Assembly: GCF_005404815.1 (NCBI RefSeq)
Contig: NZ_BJDF01000012.1
Span: forward strand, 1-64,000
Reading direction: 5' to 3'
Length of the DNA: 64,000 nucleotides
Origin: Companilactobacillus huachuanensis
Lineage (GTDB): Bacteria > Bacillota > Bacilli > Lactobacillales > Lactobacillaceae
A model generated the notes under the pieces. That model made no database searches. It saw only the letters and a program-made list of their open reading frames with translations, and had not been told where the DNA came from. The position numbers and the translations under genes are program-made. Of this stretch, positions 47,530-58,413 are shown one piece after another (the first letter of the stretch is position 1; each line of letters opens with the position of its first letter).

Positions 47530-47656
47530 ATTGCACCTCACATTCGCATATAAGCATAACACAACATGCCTGGCGTGTCAGTTTTGAAAATTAAAAGATA
47601 AGATAATTTTTATCCCGTATTTACGATACAATAAAATACATGAGAGGGGGCATTAT

Positions 47657-49681
47657 ATGGATACAGTCTTTTTAATACTCTTATTGCTTGCGGCAGTAGT
47701 CGTAGCCAATATTATTTCTGGAAAATTTAACAAAATACCCATTGCGTTCATTCAAATTGCAGCGGGGTTAATTTTATCATTTATACCTATTTACAAACAC
47801 TTTGAATTGGAACCTGAGGTTTTTCTATTAGTGATTATTTCAGTATTGATGTTTAACGATGGGCAACACACCAGCCTTTCACGGTTAACTCATCAATTTG
47901 GAACAACCTTTTCACTTTCAGTTGAACTGGCTATCATTTCCATTTTGGTAGTCGGATTTTTGACACATTCACTCATTTCCGGTATGCCGTTGGCTCTAGC
48001 CTTTGCATTGGGAGCTATCATTACCCCAACCGATGCAGTTGCAGTCAGCTCGATTACAAGTAATATGTTAGTTCCAACTGAAGTCATGGGAACTCTGGAA
48101 AACGAGTCACTATTCAATGACGCATCTGGTATCGTAGCTTTGAATTTAGCCACCGCAGCCGCAATTACCGGAAAATTTTCACTTTTGAATGGAATTGGAA
48201 ATTTTGTTTATGTCTTCTTTGGAGGTATTATCCTCGGTGGAATACTAGGTGCAATTATCGTTTCGATAAGATTTCGTCTAATCAATATTCACGTTGATAC
48301 ACCATCAGTCATGGTTCCCTTTACTCTTCTAACACCATTTATTGTCTACTTGATAGCTGAAGCAATGGGTGTTTCGGGAATCTTAGCTGTTGTCGTTACC
48401 GGCTTAATGCATGGTATTCAACAAGATCGTCTGCGACTAACCAGTTCTCGCTTACAAATTGTTATGACGAGCACTTGGCAAATCGTTTCCAGCATTTTAA
48501 ATGGAATCGTCTTTGTACTCTTAGGATTATCCTTGCCTCGAGTCATCATTGACCTGCATAATCGTAATACTGGGTCCACTTTTATTCTATTGGGTCTTGG
48601 AATCCTACTCTATATCATCATGACCGCCTTACGCTACTTATGGACTGTTCTAGATTTTGCAAGAATACGAGCTTGGGATAAAAAAGAAAAACGCGCTAAC
48701 AGTCTTATCATGGCTCTCAGTGGGGTTCATGGAACTATCACCTTAGCAATGGCTTTTTCATTACCTTTGAAACTCAATAATCAATCATTCCCTTATCGAA
48801 CAGATATTATTTTCGTAGCGGCAGTGGTTATATTAACTAGTATGCTTGTCCCAACATTCATCTTGCCATTACTATTGCCACAGCAAACGAGCAAGTATAG
48901 TGAAAAAGAATTGTCTACAGCTAAAATACAAATGGTCGACAATGCCATTGTTACGCTTCAAACTAGACACGGTCAGGACGTTAATGCCAGTCAAGTGATT
49001 AATATTTTGGATGGTCAAAGAGTGGTTGAAGGTCATATTGATAAAGCTAAGTTAAATATTATCTTTGACAACTGTTTCGAATTGGAACAACAAACCATTG
49101 CAATAATGTTGAAGAATGATGAAATATCCGAGCTTAACGCCGATTTATATATGCGTGTGGCTCGTCGTACGATTGTACAGTATCAACAAAGTGGCTGGCA
49201 AAGATTCAAAATGATAATTAAGTTTAACTTTTTCGAAAAATTTTCTCCCAGTAAAAAGGCCCGTAAACGTCGTCGTACTTTCCATCAAATGAAGCATTAT
49301 CAAAATGATAATCGATCGGAAATGATCAAACGTAATCGACAAATGTGGCAACAAATGGCCGTTACAGAGAAGAAACCATTTGAAAAAGTCACTAGTTATT
49401 TAAACCAAAGTTTGATTAATGACAGCGAAAATAGTCGAGAAATCAATTTAGTCCGCCGAGCCTATGATGAAAGACACCGTCGATTAACTAGCAGTTTTGT
49501 TGAAAATTATAATTTCAAGGATAACCAAAATGAACTATTGATTGAGGCCTTTCAACAAGAAAATAATTATATTCAATCGAAAATTGCTACTAAGGAATTC
49601 AGTACTGAACTTGGGAGCGCTCTATATGAACAGATTTCTACAGATCAATTAGTCTATTTGCAATCTGTTAACGAGGAATAA
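47657..49681 (+). CDS. Na+/H+ antiporter, CPA1 (NhaP/NhaK-like) family
   Basis: Monovalent cation:proton antiporter of 674 residues. About 12 membrane helices occupy residues 1-410, with TPTDAVAVSSI (around residue 125) and ENESLFNDASGIVAL (around 155) as the ion-binding segments, and a 260-residue cytoplasmic tail follows. GAGGGGG precedes the ATG. It is divergent from rapZ, and a terminator lies downstream. Likely role: sodium and pH homeostasis. Confidence 0.92.
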   Translation: MDTVFLILLLLAAVVVANIISGKFNKIPIAFIQIAAGLILSFIPIYKHFELEPEVFLLVIISVLMFNDGQHTSLSRLTHQFGTTFSLSVELAIISILVVGFLTHSLISGMPLALAFALGAIITPTDAVAVSSITSNMLVPTEVMGTLENESLFNDASGIVALNLATAAAITGKFSLLNGIGNFVYVFFGGIILGGILGAIIVSIRFRLINIHVDTPSVMVPFTLLTPFIVYLIAEAMGVSGILAVVVTGLMHGIQQDRLRLTSSRLQIVMTSTWQIVSSILNGIVFVLLGLSLPRVIIDLHNRNTGSTFILLGLGILLYIIMTALRYLWTVLDFARIRAWDKKEKRANSLIMALSGVHGTITLAMAFSLPLKLNNQSFPYRTDIIFVAAVVILTSMLVPTFILPLLLPQQTSKYSEKELSTAKIQMVDNAIVTLQTRHGQDVNASQVINILDGQRVVEGHIDKAKLNIIFDNCFELEQQTIAIMLKNDEISELNADLYMRVARRTIVQYQQSGWQRFKMIIKFNFFEKFSPSKKARKRRRTFHQMKHYQNDNRSEMIKRNRQMWQQMAVTEKKPFEKVTSYLNQSLINDSENSREINLVRRAYDERHRRLTSSFVENYNFKDNQNELLIEAFQQENNYIQSKIATKEFSTELGSALYEQISTDQLVYLQSVNEE

Positions 49682-49688
49682 TAATACC

Positions 49689-49756
49689 AAGAAGTTGTTT
49701 TTCAATGTGGATGCGTATGTGCCCACTAAATGAAAAAGTAACTTCTTTTTTTATAG
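49689..49756 (+). terminator. Terminator of the antiporter gene
   Basis: AGAAGTT-TTTTCA-GTGG pairs with CCAC-TGAAAA-AACTTCT, followed by seven Ts. Confidence 0.8.
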
Positions 49757-49876
49757 TTTTTTGCTAAACGATGATACAACAATATTTTTTGTTTTCATAA
49801 CAAAACTTATGAAAGGCTCAAAGGAGCCGATTACTTTGTCTGCCTTGATATTCCCAGTTTTAGAGACAGTCAACTT

Positions 49877-49907
49877 TTGACATTGAGTACACGAACGTAC
49901 TTATATC
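49877..49907 (+). promoter_or_regulatory. SLAP surface protein promoter with inverted repeat
   Basis: TTGACA at 49877-49882 and a TATATC-like -10 at about 49902-49907. AGTAC (49886-49890) and GTACT (49897-49901) form a dyad inside the spacer and could be an operator. Just upstream are CATAA/TTATG and GGCTC/GAGCC hairpins (about 49797-49833) of unknown meaning. Confidence 0.5.
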
Positions 49908-49967
49908 TTTTTATATTTTTTTAGAGGAATTAGTATTGGGCTAAAAATAGAAACAGGTGATTTCTTT

Positions 49968-52532
49968 ATGAAATTTAATAATAAATATTTTTATCTAGGT
50001 ATATCTTTATTTTCAGCAATCATATTAACTCCTTTAGCAGCTACACCAGTCAAAGCTGATGTTGCCCCTACAACAGTTAATGCTGCAAAAACCAGTTCAA
50101 CCACACCTGTAACTACGTCTGCAACGGCTACAAGCACTACTCAAAAAGATATAACTGCCGATACTAAAAGTGTCGGTATCAATCCTGCCCCCACTACAGA
50201 AGCTAGTACTACGTCTGCTTTAAGTCCAACTTCAGTATCAACTTCTACTACTTCCAGTCCAGTTCAAGCTTCAACGAACGCTGCCTCCAGCCCAGCTTCG
50301 ACATCTACTACTACCGCTGTTTCTGGTACAGTTCAAACATCTACTACTGCTGCTTCCAGCCCAGCTTCAACATCTACTACTACTGCCTCCAGTCCAGTCC
50401 AAACATCAACGACCACTGCCTCCAGCCCAGCTTTGACATCTACTACTACTACTGCTTCTGGTACAGTTCAAACATCTACTACTGCCGCTTCCAGTCCAGC
50501 TTCGGCATCAACAACTACTTCAAATCCAACAACTACGACAGTTACATCTGATGTTATCTCAAGCAACTTACCAGACAATACAGTTGTCAACTTTGCTGAT
50601 CCCTTGCTCGGAGCAGTTATCAAGCAGCAATTGAATCTGAAATCAACTGATCCGATAACTGTTGGAGAAATAAAATCCTACAAGAGCAAATATTTCAGTG
50701 CTAATGAAACAGGCTATCTAGTTGGTCAAACCCACACGACTATGACTGATCTGCAGGCCACTCCGATTGAAAGCCTAGATGGATTGCAATACCTACAGTT
50801 ATTGCCTGCCAATACTTTAGTCGACTTTCAAGCAAAAATTGCCTCTGATTCGAAAGCAAATACTGATTTAACGCCGCTAGATAATCTGACATTATCTAAT
50901 TTAGATATTGTCGGTAACTTCAGTAATCCTAGTGCCAAAGAAATCGATGTCACGCAATTGACAAAGTTAAATGTCGTAAACGCATCTGCCATTGATTTAT
51001 CTGGAGATTTGGGACTTTCGTATGGCGACGGCATCACCAACCAGCAACTACAAACCATCAGCCCTTGGTTGATTAACTATGCCACTAACAGCACTAATAC
51101 CTCGGCTAATATAAATACAATTGTTTTAAGCAACACCAATATAACGGATTTTTCATCGCTCAAAGGTCTGGAAAATGGTAAAAAAGTCATGGTTATTGCG
51201 GACACACCAGTTCATATTGACAATACTCCTGTTTTTGCAGTCGAAAACCAACCAATTACCTTCACTGCTAAGCCTATCTTAGGCTTGAATGGTGATGATT
51301 TAGCTGGCGGTTATCATTTTTCCAATTCTGTTCCTCAACAGTATTTGACCGAGGAGGATTTAACTAACTTGGGAAATGATAATTATCGTCTGGACAATCC
51401 TACCCAAGGAGCCCAAGTTTTGGCATATGGCTATCTTGGCTTTGGCTATAGTTCAAATCCGGACAATTACGTCAATAAAACTTATGGCAATGCGACACTG
51501 CAATACTATATTTTGAACGGTCAGCCAATCATTTGGCAAACACATCCCAGTATCCTAGTAAATTATTTGAATAGTAATAACCAGCCATTAACTGTCAAAG
51601 GAGGGACATATCAGCAAATCATTAGTGGTGTAAATATTGGCGACGCTTATGACCTAACGACTATCAGCCAAATACCAGGATATAAACTAACCAGTCCACT
51701 AACTTTGTTGAAGGGAAATTTCACCCAAGATCCACGAGAAGTAAATTTAATTTATAGTAAGATTAACACTCAAGATGATTCAGACGACAATTCAACAACT
51801 ACTCAAACTGAACCACCTATTCAAGTTTATAATCCAGACGGTCATCCCTTAGCTGATACCTATGTTCACGTTGGAAATAACATCATCATTGCTTCAATTC
51901 ACAAAAATAATCAAACATTTTATCAACTAAGTAACAAGCAGTGGGTTTTATCAACTGACTTTTATAATCAAAAATTGACCCAAAAAGATGTTCGCACCTT
52001 TGATTCCAAAACTGTTTTAGTCAATAAGGATGGAAAAATCATCAGTAACTCACTAGCATCAAACAGCGAATGGAAAATCCTTAAAACAGTGACTATCCTT
52101 GGTCAAAAATATTACGAAGTTGCTAACAACGAATTTATCCTAGCTTCTGACACAGTTGAATTCACACCAGAAAGCAATGATACTAAACTTCATTTAACCG
52201 CCGATACTATCAGTTACAATTCTAAAGGTCAGCCATTAAAAACTAAATTAAGCCTTGGCAGCAATTGGTCCAGTGATGGTTTTGCAATCATTGATCATCA
52301 AAAGATGTATCGAATTGCTGATGATGAATGGGTCAAAGCAGTTGATCTCTACGTTTATCAGCCAATCTCAAAAATTTTTCACGCTAATCAGATCACAAAA
52401 ATTTATAATTTAGCTGGAAACTTATTACCTCAAAAATTACCAGCTAAAACATCTTGGAAAATTGATCAGCTTGTAATGATTAATGGTCTAAATTACTACC
52501 GTGTTGCAACTGGTGAATTTATCAAAGCTTAG
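49968..52532 (+). CDS. SLAP-domain surface protein with Thr/Ser/Ala repeat stalk
   Basis: Secreted protein of 854 residues. It has a signal peptide (about 1-30), a long Thr/Ser/Ala stalk with about eight STTT-ASSPxxT repeats (about 85-190), a globular region with leucine-rich-like turns (DLTPLDNLTLSNLDIVG, about 195-430), a MucBP-like module (ILVNYLNSNNQPL, about 525-600) and four C-terminal SLAP-type repeats (about 618-854), each with a YxxxGxxL...W...YYxVAxxEF pattern. SLAP repeats bind the wall non-covalently; no LPxTG is present. It is a single gene with its own promoter and is a likely adhesin. Confidence 0.85.
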   Translation: MKFNNKYFYLGISLFSAIILTPLAATPVKADVAPTTVNAAKTSSTTPVTTSATATSTTQKDITADTKSVGINPAPTTEASTTSALSPTSVSTSTTSSPVQASTNAASSPASTSTTTAVSGTVQTSTTAASSPASTSTTTASSPVQTSTTTASSPALTSTTTTASGTVQTSTTAASSPASASTTTSNPTTTTVTSDVISSNLPDNTVVNFADPLLGAVIKQQLNLKSTDPITVGEIKSYKSKYFSANETGYLVGQTHTTMTDLQATPIESLDGLQYLQLLPANTLVDFQAKIASDSKANTDLTPLDNLTLSNLDIVGNFSNPSAKEIDVTQLTKLNVVNASAIDLSGDLGLSYGDGITNQQLQTISPWLINYATNSTNTSANINTIVLSNTNITDFSSLKGLENGKKVMVIADTPVHIDNTPVFAVENQPITFTAKPILGLNGDDLAGGYHFSNSVPQQYLTEEDLTNLGNDNYRLDNPTQGAQVLAYGYLGFGYSSNPDNYVNKTYGNATLQYYILNGQPIIWQTHPSILVNYLNSNNQPLTVKGGTYQQIISGVNIGDAYDLTTISQIPGYKLTSPLTLLKGNFTQDPREVNLIYSKINTQDDSDDNSTTTQTEPPIQVYNPDGHPLADTYVHVGNNIIIASIHKNNQTFYQLSNKQWVLSTDFYNQKLTQKDVRTFDSKTVLVNKDGKIISNSLASNSEWKILKTVTILGQKYYEVANNEFILASDTVEFTPESNDTKLHLTADTISYNSKGQPLKTKLSLGSNWSSDGFAIIDHQKMYRIADDEWVKAVDLYVYQPISKIFHANQITKIYNLAGNLLPQKLPAKTSWKIDQLVMINGLNYYRVATGEFIKA
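50230..50530 (+). repeat. Tandem coding repeats of the Thr/Ser stalk
   Basis: Repeated 30-45 base units around TCTACTACTACTGCTTCCAG and its variants encode STTTASSP-type peptides. Such arrays change copy number by slippage, so length may vary between strains. Confidence 0.8.
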
Positions 52533-52545
52533 TTACAAAGACAAA

Positions 52546-52598
52546 AAAAGTCGCTTATCACTTGAAATATTTTTTCAAATGATAAACGACTTCTTTTT
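52546..52598. terminator. Bidirectional terminator, SLAP protein / uvrA
   Basis: AAGTCG-TTATCA-TTGAA pairs with TTCAA-TGATAA-CGACTT, with A and T runs outside, between convergent genes. Confidence 0.9.
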
Positions 52599-52600
52599 TA

Positions 52601-55456
52601 TTATTCTTTTTCAGCATCTTTAGTTCGTTTGGTATCACGTACTAAAACTGGTTGTAAATATTGTCCAGTATAGCTTTTTTTAACTTTGGCAATTTGTTCA
52701 GGTGTACCAGTACCAACAATCGTACCGCCACCCTCGCCACCTTCTGGTCCTAAATCGATCAACCAGTCAGCTGACTTAACGACATCCAAATTATGTTCAA
52801 TAACTAAGACAGTATTACCTTCATCAACTAAACGTTGGAGAACTTCCAGTAAACGCTTGATATCGTCAGTATGTAATCCGGTCGTTGGTTCATCTAAGAT
52901 ATAGAAATTCTTACCGTTAGATTTCTTGTACAATTCAGAAGCCAGCTTCATACGTTGAGCTTCACCACCAGATAATTGTGTAGCTGATTGTCCAAGAGAA
53001 ACGTAGCCTAAACCGACATCAACGATAGTTTGTAATTTACGTCTGATTTTAGGGATATTACTGAAGAATTCGAGTGCTTCTTTAACTTTCATATCTAAGA
53101 CTTGAGCAATATTCTTACCTTTATAAGTAACTTCCAAAGTTTCAGAATTATAACGTGTTCCATGACAAACTTCACAAGGAACATAAACGTCAGGTAAAAA
53201 GTTCATTTCAATCTTGATGATTCCGTCACCATGACAGTTTTCACAGCGACCACCTTTAACATTGAAGGAGAATCTCCCCTTCTTATAACCACGTAGCTTA
53301 GCTTCATTAGTTTGTGAGAAGAGATCACGTACATCATCAAAAACACCTGTATAAGTGGCAGGATTACTTCTAGGAGTTCTTCCGATAGGACTCTGGTCAA
53401 TAGCAATCATCTTTTCGAGATTTTCATAACCAGTGATTTTCTTGTACTTACCAGGTTTTTCAGAATTATGATTCATTTTTTGGGCCAAAGCTCGTTTCAA
53501 AATCATATTAACTAAAGTCGATTTACCCGATCCAGAGACGCCGGTCACAACAATAAATTTACCTAATGGAAATTTTACATTAAGGTTCTTCAAGTTATTT
53601 TCAGCGGCACCAAAAATCTCGACAAACTCACCATTGCCTTGACGGCGTTCTAAAGGAACTGGCACAAACTTCTTACCAGCTAAATATTGTCCTGTCAAAG
53701 ACTTAGGATTTTTCTCAACTTCCTCTGGTGTTCCAGCAGCAACGATTCTACCACCAGCCTCGCCAGCACCTGGACCTACATCAATCAAATAATCGGCAGC
53801 ACGCATCGTATCTTCATCATGCTCAACGACAATTAACGTATTACCAAGGTCACGCATTTTTTTCAACGAACTAATCAAACGATCATTATCACGTTGATGT
53901 AGTCCAATCGATGGCTCATCCAAAATATACATAACGCCTGACAAGTTAGAACCAATCTGAGTTGCCAAACGAATACGTTGAGCTTCACCGCCGGAAAGTG
54001 TTCCAGCCGATCTGGAAAGTGATAAATATTCCAAGCCAACATTAATTAAGAAACTGAGTCGATCTTTAACTTCCTTCAAAATAGGCTTTGCGATAACAGT
54101 GTTCTGTTCACCTAAAACAACATCCTTGAAGAATGGAAGTTCATCCTTAATTGACATTGCTGAAACATCGGCAATATCTTTACCACTAACTTTGACAGCC
54201 AAAGCTTGACGGTTCAAACGTTTCCCATGACAAACAGGACATGTTAATTCAGTCATATACTTACGCATCACTTCACGTGTGAAATCACTGTTGGTTTCAT
54301 GATAGCGACGATCAATATTAGGAACCACACCTTCGAAAGGTACATCAACATCCCTAACACTACCGAAATCATTTTCGTAGTGGAAGTGGAAAGTCTTGCC
54401 ATCAGAACCGTTTAAAACAATATTTTGTGCCTTTTCAGATAATTTCTCAAAAGGTGTATTCATATCAATCTTAAACTCTTTGGCTGCTTGAGCTAACATT
54501 TCCGGATAATACTGTGAACTAATAGGATTCCAAGGTTCAATTGCACCTTCGGCCAAAGTTTTACTTGGATCAGGAATAACTAGGTCCATATCGACTTCGA
54601 GCTTCATTCCTAAACCATCACAGTTATCACAAGCTCCAAATGGTGCGTTGAATGAAAACAAACGAGGTTCCAGTTCACCAACAGTAAATCCACAAATTGG
54701 ACATGCATTCCTTTCTGAGAAAACCATCATATCTTGACCAATTACATCAACATTCATGTAACCATCAGATAAACGCAATGCTGCTTCAACAGAATCGAAC
54801 AATCGCGACTTGATATGATCATTGATCACGATACGATCAACAATAACGTCGATATCATGTTTCTTATTCTTATCTAACTCAATATCCTCACCAATATCAC
54901 GAACTTCACCGTCAACTCGGATTCTGACATAACCTTGTTTCTTGATTTGCGCCAAAGCTTTCTTATGTTGTCCACGTTTAGCACGAATAACTGGTGAAAG
55001 AATTTGTAGCTTCGTACCATCATCCAACTTCAAGATAGCATCTACCATTTGTTGTGCTGATTGACTAGTGATCTTAGTTCCATCATTTGGACAAATTGGA
55101 GTTCCAACACGTGCCCAAAGCAAACGTAAATAATCGTTAATTTCTGTAACTGTACCTACGGTTGAACGAGGATTTTTTGAAGTAGTCTTTTGATCAATAG
55201 AAATAGCCGGACTCAAGCCATCAATCGAATCGACATCCGGTTTATCCATTTGACCTAAAAACTGACGTGCATATGAGGATAAACTTTCCACATAACGTCT
55301 TTGACCTTCGGCATAAAGTGTATCGAATGCCAAAGAACTCTTCCCTGAACCAGATAGTCCGGTCATAACAACTAATTTATCACGCGGGATAGTGACATCA
55401 ATATCCTTTAAATTGTGAGCACGCGCTCCATGAATAACAATCTTATCATTTAACAT
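52601..55456 (-). CDS. uvrA: Excinuclease ABC subunit UvrA
   Basis: Damage-sensing ATPase of nucleotide excision repair, 951 residues. Walker A GLSGSGKS is at 33-40 and the second, GVSGSGKST, near 640. The two ABC signatures (LSGGEAQRI and LSGGEAQRM) and zinc-finger Cys motifs (CPICG...CDNCDG and CENCHGDG...CEVCHG) are present. It follows uvrB by 2 bp on the same transcript. Confidence 0.98.
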   Translation of the reverse strand: MLNDKIVIHGARAHNLKDIDVTIPRDKLVVMTGLSGSGKSSLAFDTLYAEGQRRYVESLSSYARQFLGQMDKPDVDSIDGLSPAISIDQKTTSKNPRSTVGTVTEINDYLRLLWARVGTPICPNDGTKITSQSAQQMVDAILKLDDGTKLQILSPVIRAKRGQHKKALAQIKKQGYVRIRVDGEVRDIGEDIELDKNKKHDIDVIVDRIVINDHIKSRLFDSVEAALRLSDGYMNVDVIGQDMMVFSERNACPICGFTVGELEPRLFSFNAPFGACDNCDGLGMKLEVDMDLVIPDPSKTLAEGAIEPWNPISSQYYPEMLAQAAKEFKIDMNTPFEKLSEKAQNIVLNGSDGKTFHFHYENDFGSVRDVDVPFEGVVPNIDRRYHETNSDFTREVMRKYMTELTCPVCHGKRLNRQALAVKVSGKDIADVSAMSIKDELPFFKDVVLGEQNTVIAKPILKEVKDRLSFLINVGLEYLSLSRSAGTLSGGEAQRIRLATQIGSNLSGVMYILDEPSIGLHQRDNDRLISSLKKMRDLGNTLIVVEHDEDTMRAADYLIDVGPGAGEAGGRIVAAGTPEEVEKNPKSLTGQYLAGKKFVPVPLERRQGNGEFVEIFGAAENNLKNLNVKFPLGKFIVVTGVSGSGKSTLVNMILKRALAQKMNHNSEKPGKYKKITGYENLEKMIAIDQSPIGRTPRSNPATYTGVFDDVRDLFSQTNEAKLRGYKKGRFSFNVKGGRCENCHGDGIIKIEMNFLPDVYVPCEVCHGTRYNSETLEVTYKGKNIAQVLDMKVKEALEFFSNIPKIRRKLQTIVDVGLGYVSLGQSATQLSGGEAQRMKLASELYKKSNGKNFYILDEPTTGLHTDDIKRLLEVLQRLVDEGNTVLVIEHNLDVVKSADWLIDLGPEGGEGGGTIVGTGTPEQIAKVKKSYTGQYLQPVLVRDTKRTKDAEKE

Positions 55457-55458
55457 AT

Positions 55459-57468
55459 TTATTTCATTTCCGCCTTTAATTCCAAAATCGAATCACGCAA
55501 GTTGGCAGCTGCCTCGAAGTCAAGCTTCTTAGCGGCACTTTCCATCTGTTCCTTCAAGTTGGCCAAAAGTTCTTCGCGTTCCTTCTTAGTCATATCCTTG
55601 AAGTCGATATCATCATTGATCTTCTCTGTTTCAGATGAACTGTTATCAACCTTCTGGAACATTGAGATTGCATCTCTGATTGGTTTAACAATGGTTGTTG
55701 GCGTGATTCCATGTTCCTCATTGAATTTCTCTTGTAACTTACGACGACGGGATGTCGCATCAATGGCACCCTTCATCGAATCGGTTATCGAGTCTGCATA
55801 CATGATAACTTTACCATGTTCGTTCCGAGAAGCACGTCCAATGATTTGAATCAGTGAACGTTCAGCTCTCAAGAAGCCTTCCTTATCGGCATCCAGAATA
55901 GCAATCAAAGAAACCTCAGGTACATCAATACCTTCACGCAACAGATTGATACCAATCAAGACATCAAATTTACCTAAACGTAAATCGCGGATAATCTTAG
56001 ACCGTTCCAACGTCTTAATATCACTATGTAGATAACGGACCTTGATTCCTAAATCTTTAAAGTAATCCGTCAAATCTTCGGCCATTTTCTTGGTCAAAGT
56101 TGTGACAAAGACACGCTCATGTTTCTCAACTCGGTCATTGATTTCACCAACTAAATCATCAATCTGTCCCATAATTGGACGGACCTCAATCTTTGGATCA
56201 AGCAAACCAGTTGGACGAATAATTTGTTCAGCCTTGTTGTTCGTCCGCTCTAATTCATAAGGACCAGGCGTAGCTGAAACATAGAGGATTCGATTAACAT
56301 GTTTTTCAAACTCTTCCAATTTTAAAGGACGGTTATCCAAAGCACTTGGCAAACGGAAGCCATAGTCTACCAATTGTTGCTTTCTAGCACGATCTCCATT
56401 ATACATACCACGAATCTGTGGCATTGTAACGTGTGATTCATCAATCATAATATTGAAATCTTTCGGGAAGAAATCAATCAAAGTAAATGGTGGTTCACCT
56501 TCAGCTCGGCCTTCCATGTGACGTGAATAATTTTCGATACCAGACGTATAACCCATCTCACGCATCATTTCGATATCATATTCAGTCCGTTGCTGGATTC
56601 GCTGTGCCTCAAGTAACTTACCTTCTTCAGTAAACTTCTTAACTTGAACATCCATTTCATCTTGAATTCGTTTGAGTGCTTCCTCCATCTTGGAATCACT
56701 GATCATAAAGTGAGTTGCTGGAAAAATCCCAATGTGATCCATTGAACCTTTAACTTCACCTGTTAAAGCATCCATTTCGATGATTCGATCAATTTCATCT
56801 CCAAAAAATTCCACTCGAATAGCATTGTCATCGCGTGAAGCTGGGAAGATATCCACAACATCCCCACGCACACGAAATCTACCACGTTGGAAATCAATAT
56901 CGTTACGTTCAAATTGATTTTCGACCAATTCTTCTAATAATTTATCTCGGGCAATTTGTTCACCCACATGCAAAGAAATAATACTGTCAGCATATTCTCT
57001 TGGATCACCTAAACCAAAGATACATGAAACTGAGGCAATTACAATTACATCGTTACGTTCCAAAAGTGAGCTGGTCGCCGAGTGACGCAATTTATCAATT
57101 TCATCATTGATACTAGAGTCCTTTTCAATATAAGTATCACTAGAAGGCACATAAGCCTCCGGTTGATAGTAATCATAATAACTAACAAAGTATTCAACAG
57201 CATTGTTAGGAAAGAACTCTTTCATTTCACCATATAATTGACCTGCTAAAGTTTTATTGTGAGAAATAATCAAGGTTGGTTTATTTAAATCTTTAATAAC
57301 ATTGGCCATTGTAAAAGTTTTACCAGTACCAGTGGCACCTTCCAAAATAACTTCCTTGTCACCAGCCTTGAAATCTTTGTCAATTGTTTTGATTGCTTGT
57401 GCTTGGTCACCAGCAGGAGCATATTTTGAAACCAAATCAAACTTATTATCAGTAATTCTATCTATCAC
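55459..57468 (-). CDS. uvrB: Excinuclease ABC subunit UvrB
   Basis: Helicase-like subunit of nucleotide excision repair, 669 residues. Walker A GATGTGKT is at 44-51, the beta-hairpin [10 protein letters not shown] follows near 95, the helicase motif QIIGRASRN is near 545, and the C-terminal UVR domain ([18 protein letters not shown]) contacts UvrC. The start is GTG with GAGGGGG about 12 bases upstream. A LexA-type box lies in the promoter region. Confidence 0.97.
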   Translation of the reverse strand: MIDRITDNKFDLVSKYAPAGDQAQAIKTIDKDFKAGDKEVILEGATGTGKTFTMANVIKDLNKPTLIISHNKTLAGQLYGEMKEFFPNNAVEYFVSYYDYYQPEAYVPSSDTYIEKDSSINDEIDKLRHSATSSLLERNDVIVIASVSCIFGLGDPREYADSIISLHVGEQIARDKLLEELVENQFERNDIDFQRGRFRVRGDVVDIFPASRDDNAIRVEFFGDEIDRIIEMDALTGEVKGSMDHIGIFPATHFMISDSKMEEALKRIQDEMDVQVKKFTEEGKLLEAQRIQQRTEYDIEMMREMGYTSGIENYSRHMEGRAEGEPPFTLIDFFPKDFNIMIDESHVTMPQIRGMYNGDRARKQQLVDYGFRLPSALDNRPLKLEEFEKHVNRILYVSATPGPYELERTNNKAEQIIRPTGLLDPKIEVRPIMGQIDDLVGEINDRVEKHERVFVTTLTKKMAEDLTDYFKDLGIKVRYLHSDIKTLERSKIIRDLRLGKFDVLIGINLLREGIDVPEVSLIAILDADKEGFLRAERSLIQIIGRASRNEHGKVIMYADSITDSMKGAIDATSRRRKLQEKFNEEHGITPTTIVKPIRDAISMFQKVDNSSSETEKINDDIDFKDMTKKEREELLANLKEQMESAAKKLDFEAAANLRDSILELKAEMK

Positions 57469-57500
57469 AGACGACTTACCCCCTCTTTAAGCTAAAAAAT

Positions 57501-57527
57501 ACATCTAATTTATCATGAATTAGATGT
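57501..57527 (-). terminator. Hairpin with T tract in the uvrB leader
   Basis: ACATCTAATT (57501-57510) pairs with AATTAGATGT (57518-57527). On the minus strand ATTTTTTAG follows. It has the form of a weak intrinsic terminator between the LexA box and uvrB. Confidence 0.5.
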
Positions 57528-57568
57528 AATTAATACCGACTTATTTCGCTGGCTCTATATTACCATAG

Positions 57569-57582
57569 CGAACATATTTTCG
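57569..57582 (-). promoter_or_regulatory. LexA (SOS) box upstream of uvrB
   Basis: CGAAAATATGTTCG on the minus strand matches the Gram-positive LexA site CGAAC-N4-GTTCG with one mismatch. TAATAT 7-12 bases downstream is a plausible -10 box. DNA-damage induction of uvrBA follows. Confidence 0.8.
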
Positions 57583-57620
57583 CCATATTTTTACTTGTAA
57601 CACCTCGAATATTTAAAAAT

Positions 57621-57662
57621 GTCCTATTCAGAGTCGACTAGGACCCGAATATTTTCTATACT
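57621..57662 (+). promoter_or_regulatory. mazEF promoter with inverted repeat
   Basis: TATACT at 57657-57662 is a likely -10 box. GTCCTA (57621-57626) and TAGGAC (57639-57644) form a dyad over the -35 region, and CGAATATTT occurs twice as a direct repeat (57606, 57647). This fits an autoregulatory operator for the antitoxin. Confidence 0.5.
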
Positions 57663-57693
57663 GGATTTAAATAAATGAAATAAGGTGACTAAA

Positions 57694-57954
57694 GTGAAAG
57701 AAATATTAGGAACATTTAAAACTCGAAAAAATGGGAATAGCATTAGTATCACTGTGCCTAAATCAGCCGGTATTTCTGAAAATGAAATATTTAGTCTGCA
57801 AAAGGAAAATGGTAATTTGGTTTATAAACATTTAGAAAGCCAGAATAATCCATGGAAGAATGGACACTTTAAAAATCACGATTTCAAAAAAGATATGGAA
57901 ACTTTGGAATTTGATGTAGGTAATGAAACAGCCGTTGGAAAGGAAAAACTTTAG
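57694..57954 (+). CDS. AbrB/MazE-type antitoxin
   Basis: Small protein of 86 residues. The N-terminal half has the swapped-hairpin pattern GTFKTRKNGNSISITVPK of MazE/SpoVT-AbrB DNA-binding domains, and the acidic C-terminal tail (about 50-86) should wrap the toxin. The GTG at 57694 is used because AAGG lies eight bases upstream; a GTG three codons earlier overlaps that site. The toxin gene starts 2 bp after its stop. Confidence 0.8.
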   Translation: MKEILGTFKTRKNGNSISITVPKSAGISENEIFSLQKENGNLVYKHLESQNNPWKNGHFKNHDFKKDMETLEFDVGNETAVGKEKL

Positions 57955-57956
57955 TA

Positions 57957-58325
57957 ATGAAATATCCAATTCAGGGAGATATCATTTTTATAGACGCAAA
58001 ACCGCATGCCGGACACGAGCTAGGTGGACATTCTATTGATAGTTCAAATATAAGACGTCCAATGGTAGTGCTTTCCGATTCTGATTACAATGAAGCAACT
58101 GGCCTTGTATCTGGGATGCCTATAACCTCACATAATTTTTTTGAGAACAATGATGGATCTTATATTCCAATTATGGATTTGGATAGTGGAATAAAAGGAA
58201 ATGTAGTTACTTATTATTTACCTAGTTATGATTTTATTGCTAGACATGGAGAAATAATGGGGCATGTTTCTAATACCATGTTGAAGAAACTTATAGACAA
58301 TGTTAGCTATATTTTTAACATATAG
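57957..58325 (+). CDS. MazF/PemK-type endoribonuclease toxin
   Basis: Predicted mRNA interferase of 122 residues. The N-terminus GDIIFIDAKPHAGHELGGH and the RRPMVVLSD strand match the PemK/MazF fold, with the conserved Arg in the RRP strand; GMPITS and the C-terminal GHVSNTMLKKL segment complete it. It pairs with the antitoxin upstream as a type II module. Cleavage site unknown. Confidence 0.82.
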   Translation: MKYPIQGDIIFIDAKPHAGHELGGHSIDSSNIRRPMVVLSDSDYNEATGLVSGMPITSHNFFENNDGSYIPIMDLDSGIKGNVVTYYLPSYDFIARHGEIMGHVSNTMLKKLIDNVSYIFNI

Positions 58326-58356
58326 TAATCTAGATTACACGTTGAAAAAATTCAAA

Positions 58357-58402
58357 AAAATAGCTGTTCTTAATTGGAATCCAATTAAGAACAGCTATTT
58401 TA
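58357..58402. terminator. Terminator of the toxin-antitoxin operon
   Basis: Near-perfect inverted repeat AAATAGCTGTTCTTAATTGG and its complement with a 2-4 base loop, flanked by A and T runs. Confidence 0.85.
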
Positions 58403-58413
58403 AATTATCTTAA

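Noticed and set aside
49797-49876. Possible riboswitch before the SLAP gene (GGCTC/GAGCC hairpin and nearby stems)
   Set aside because: No match to c-di-AMP, c-di-GMP or other consensus that I could make, and the best promoter lies downstream of it.
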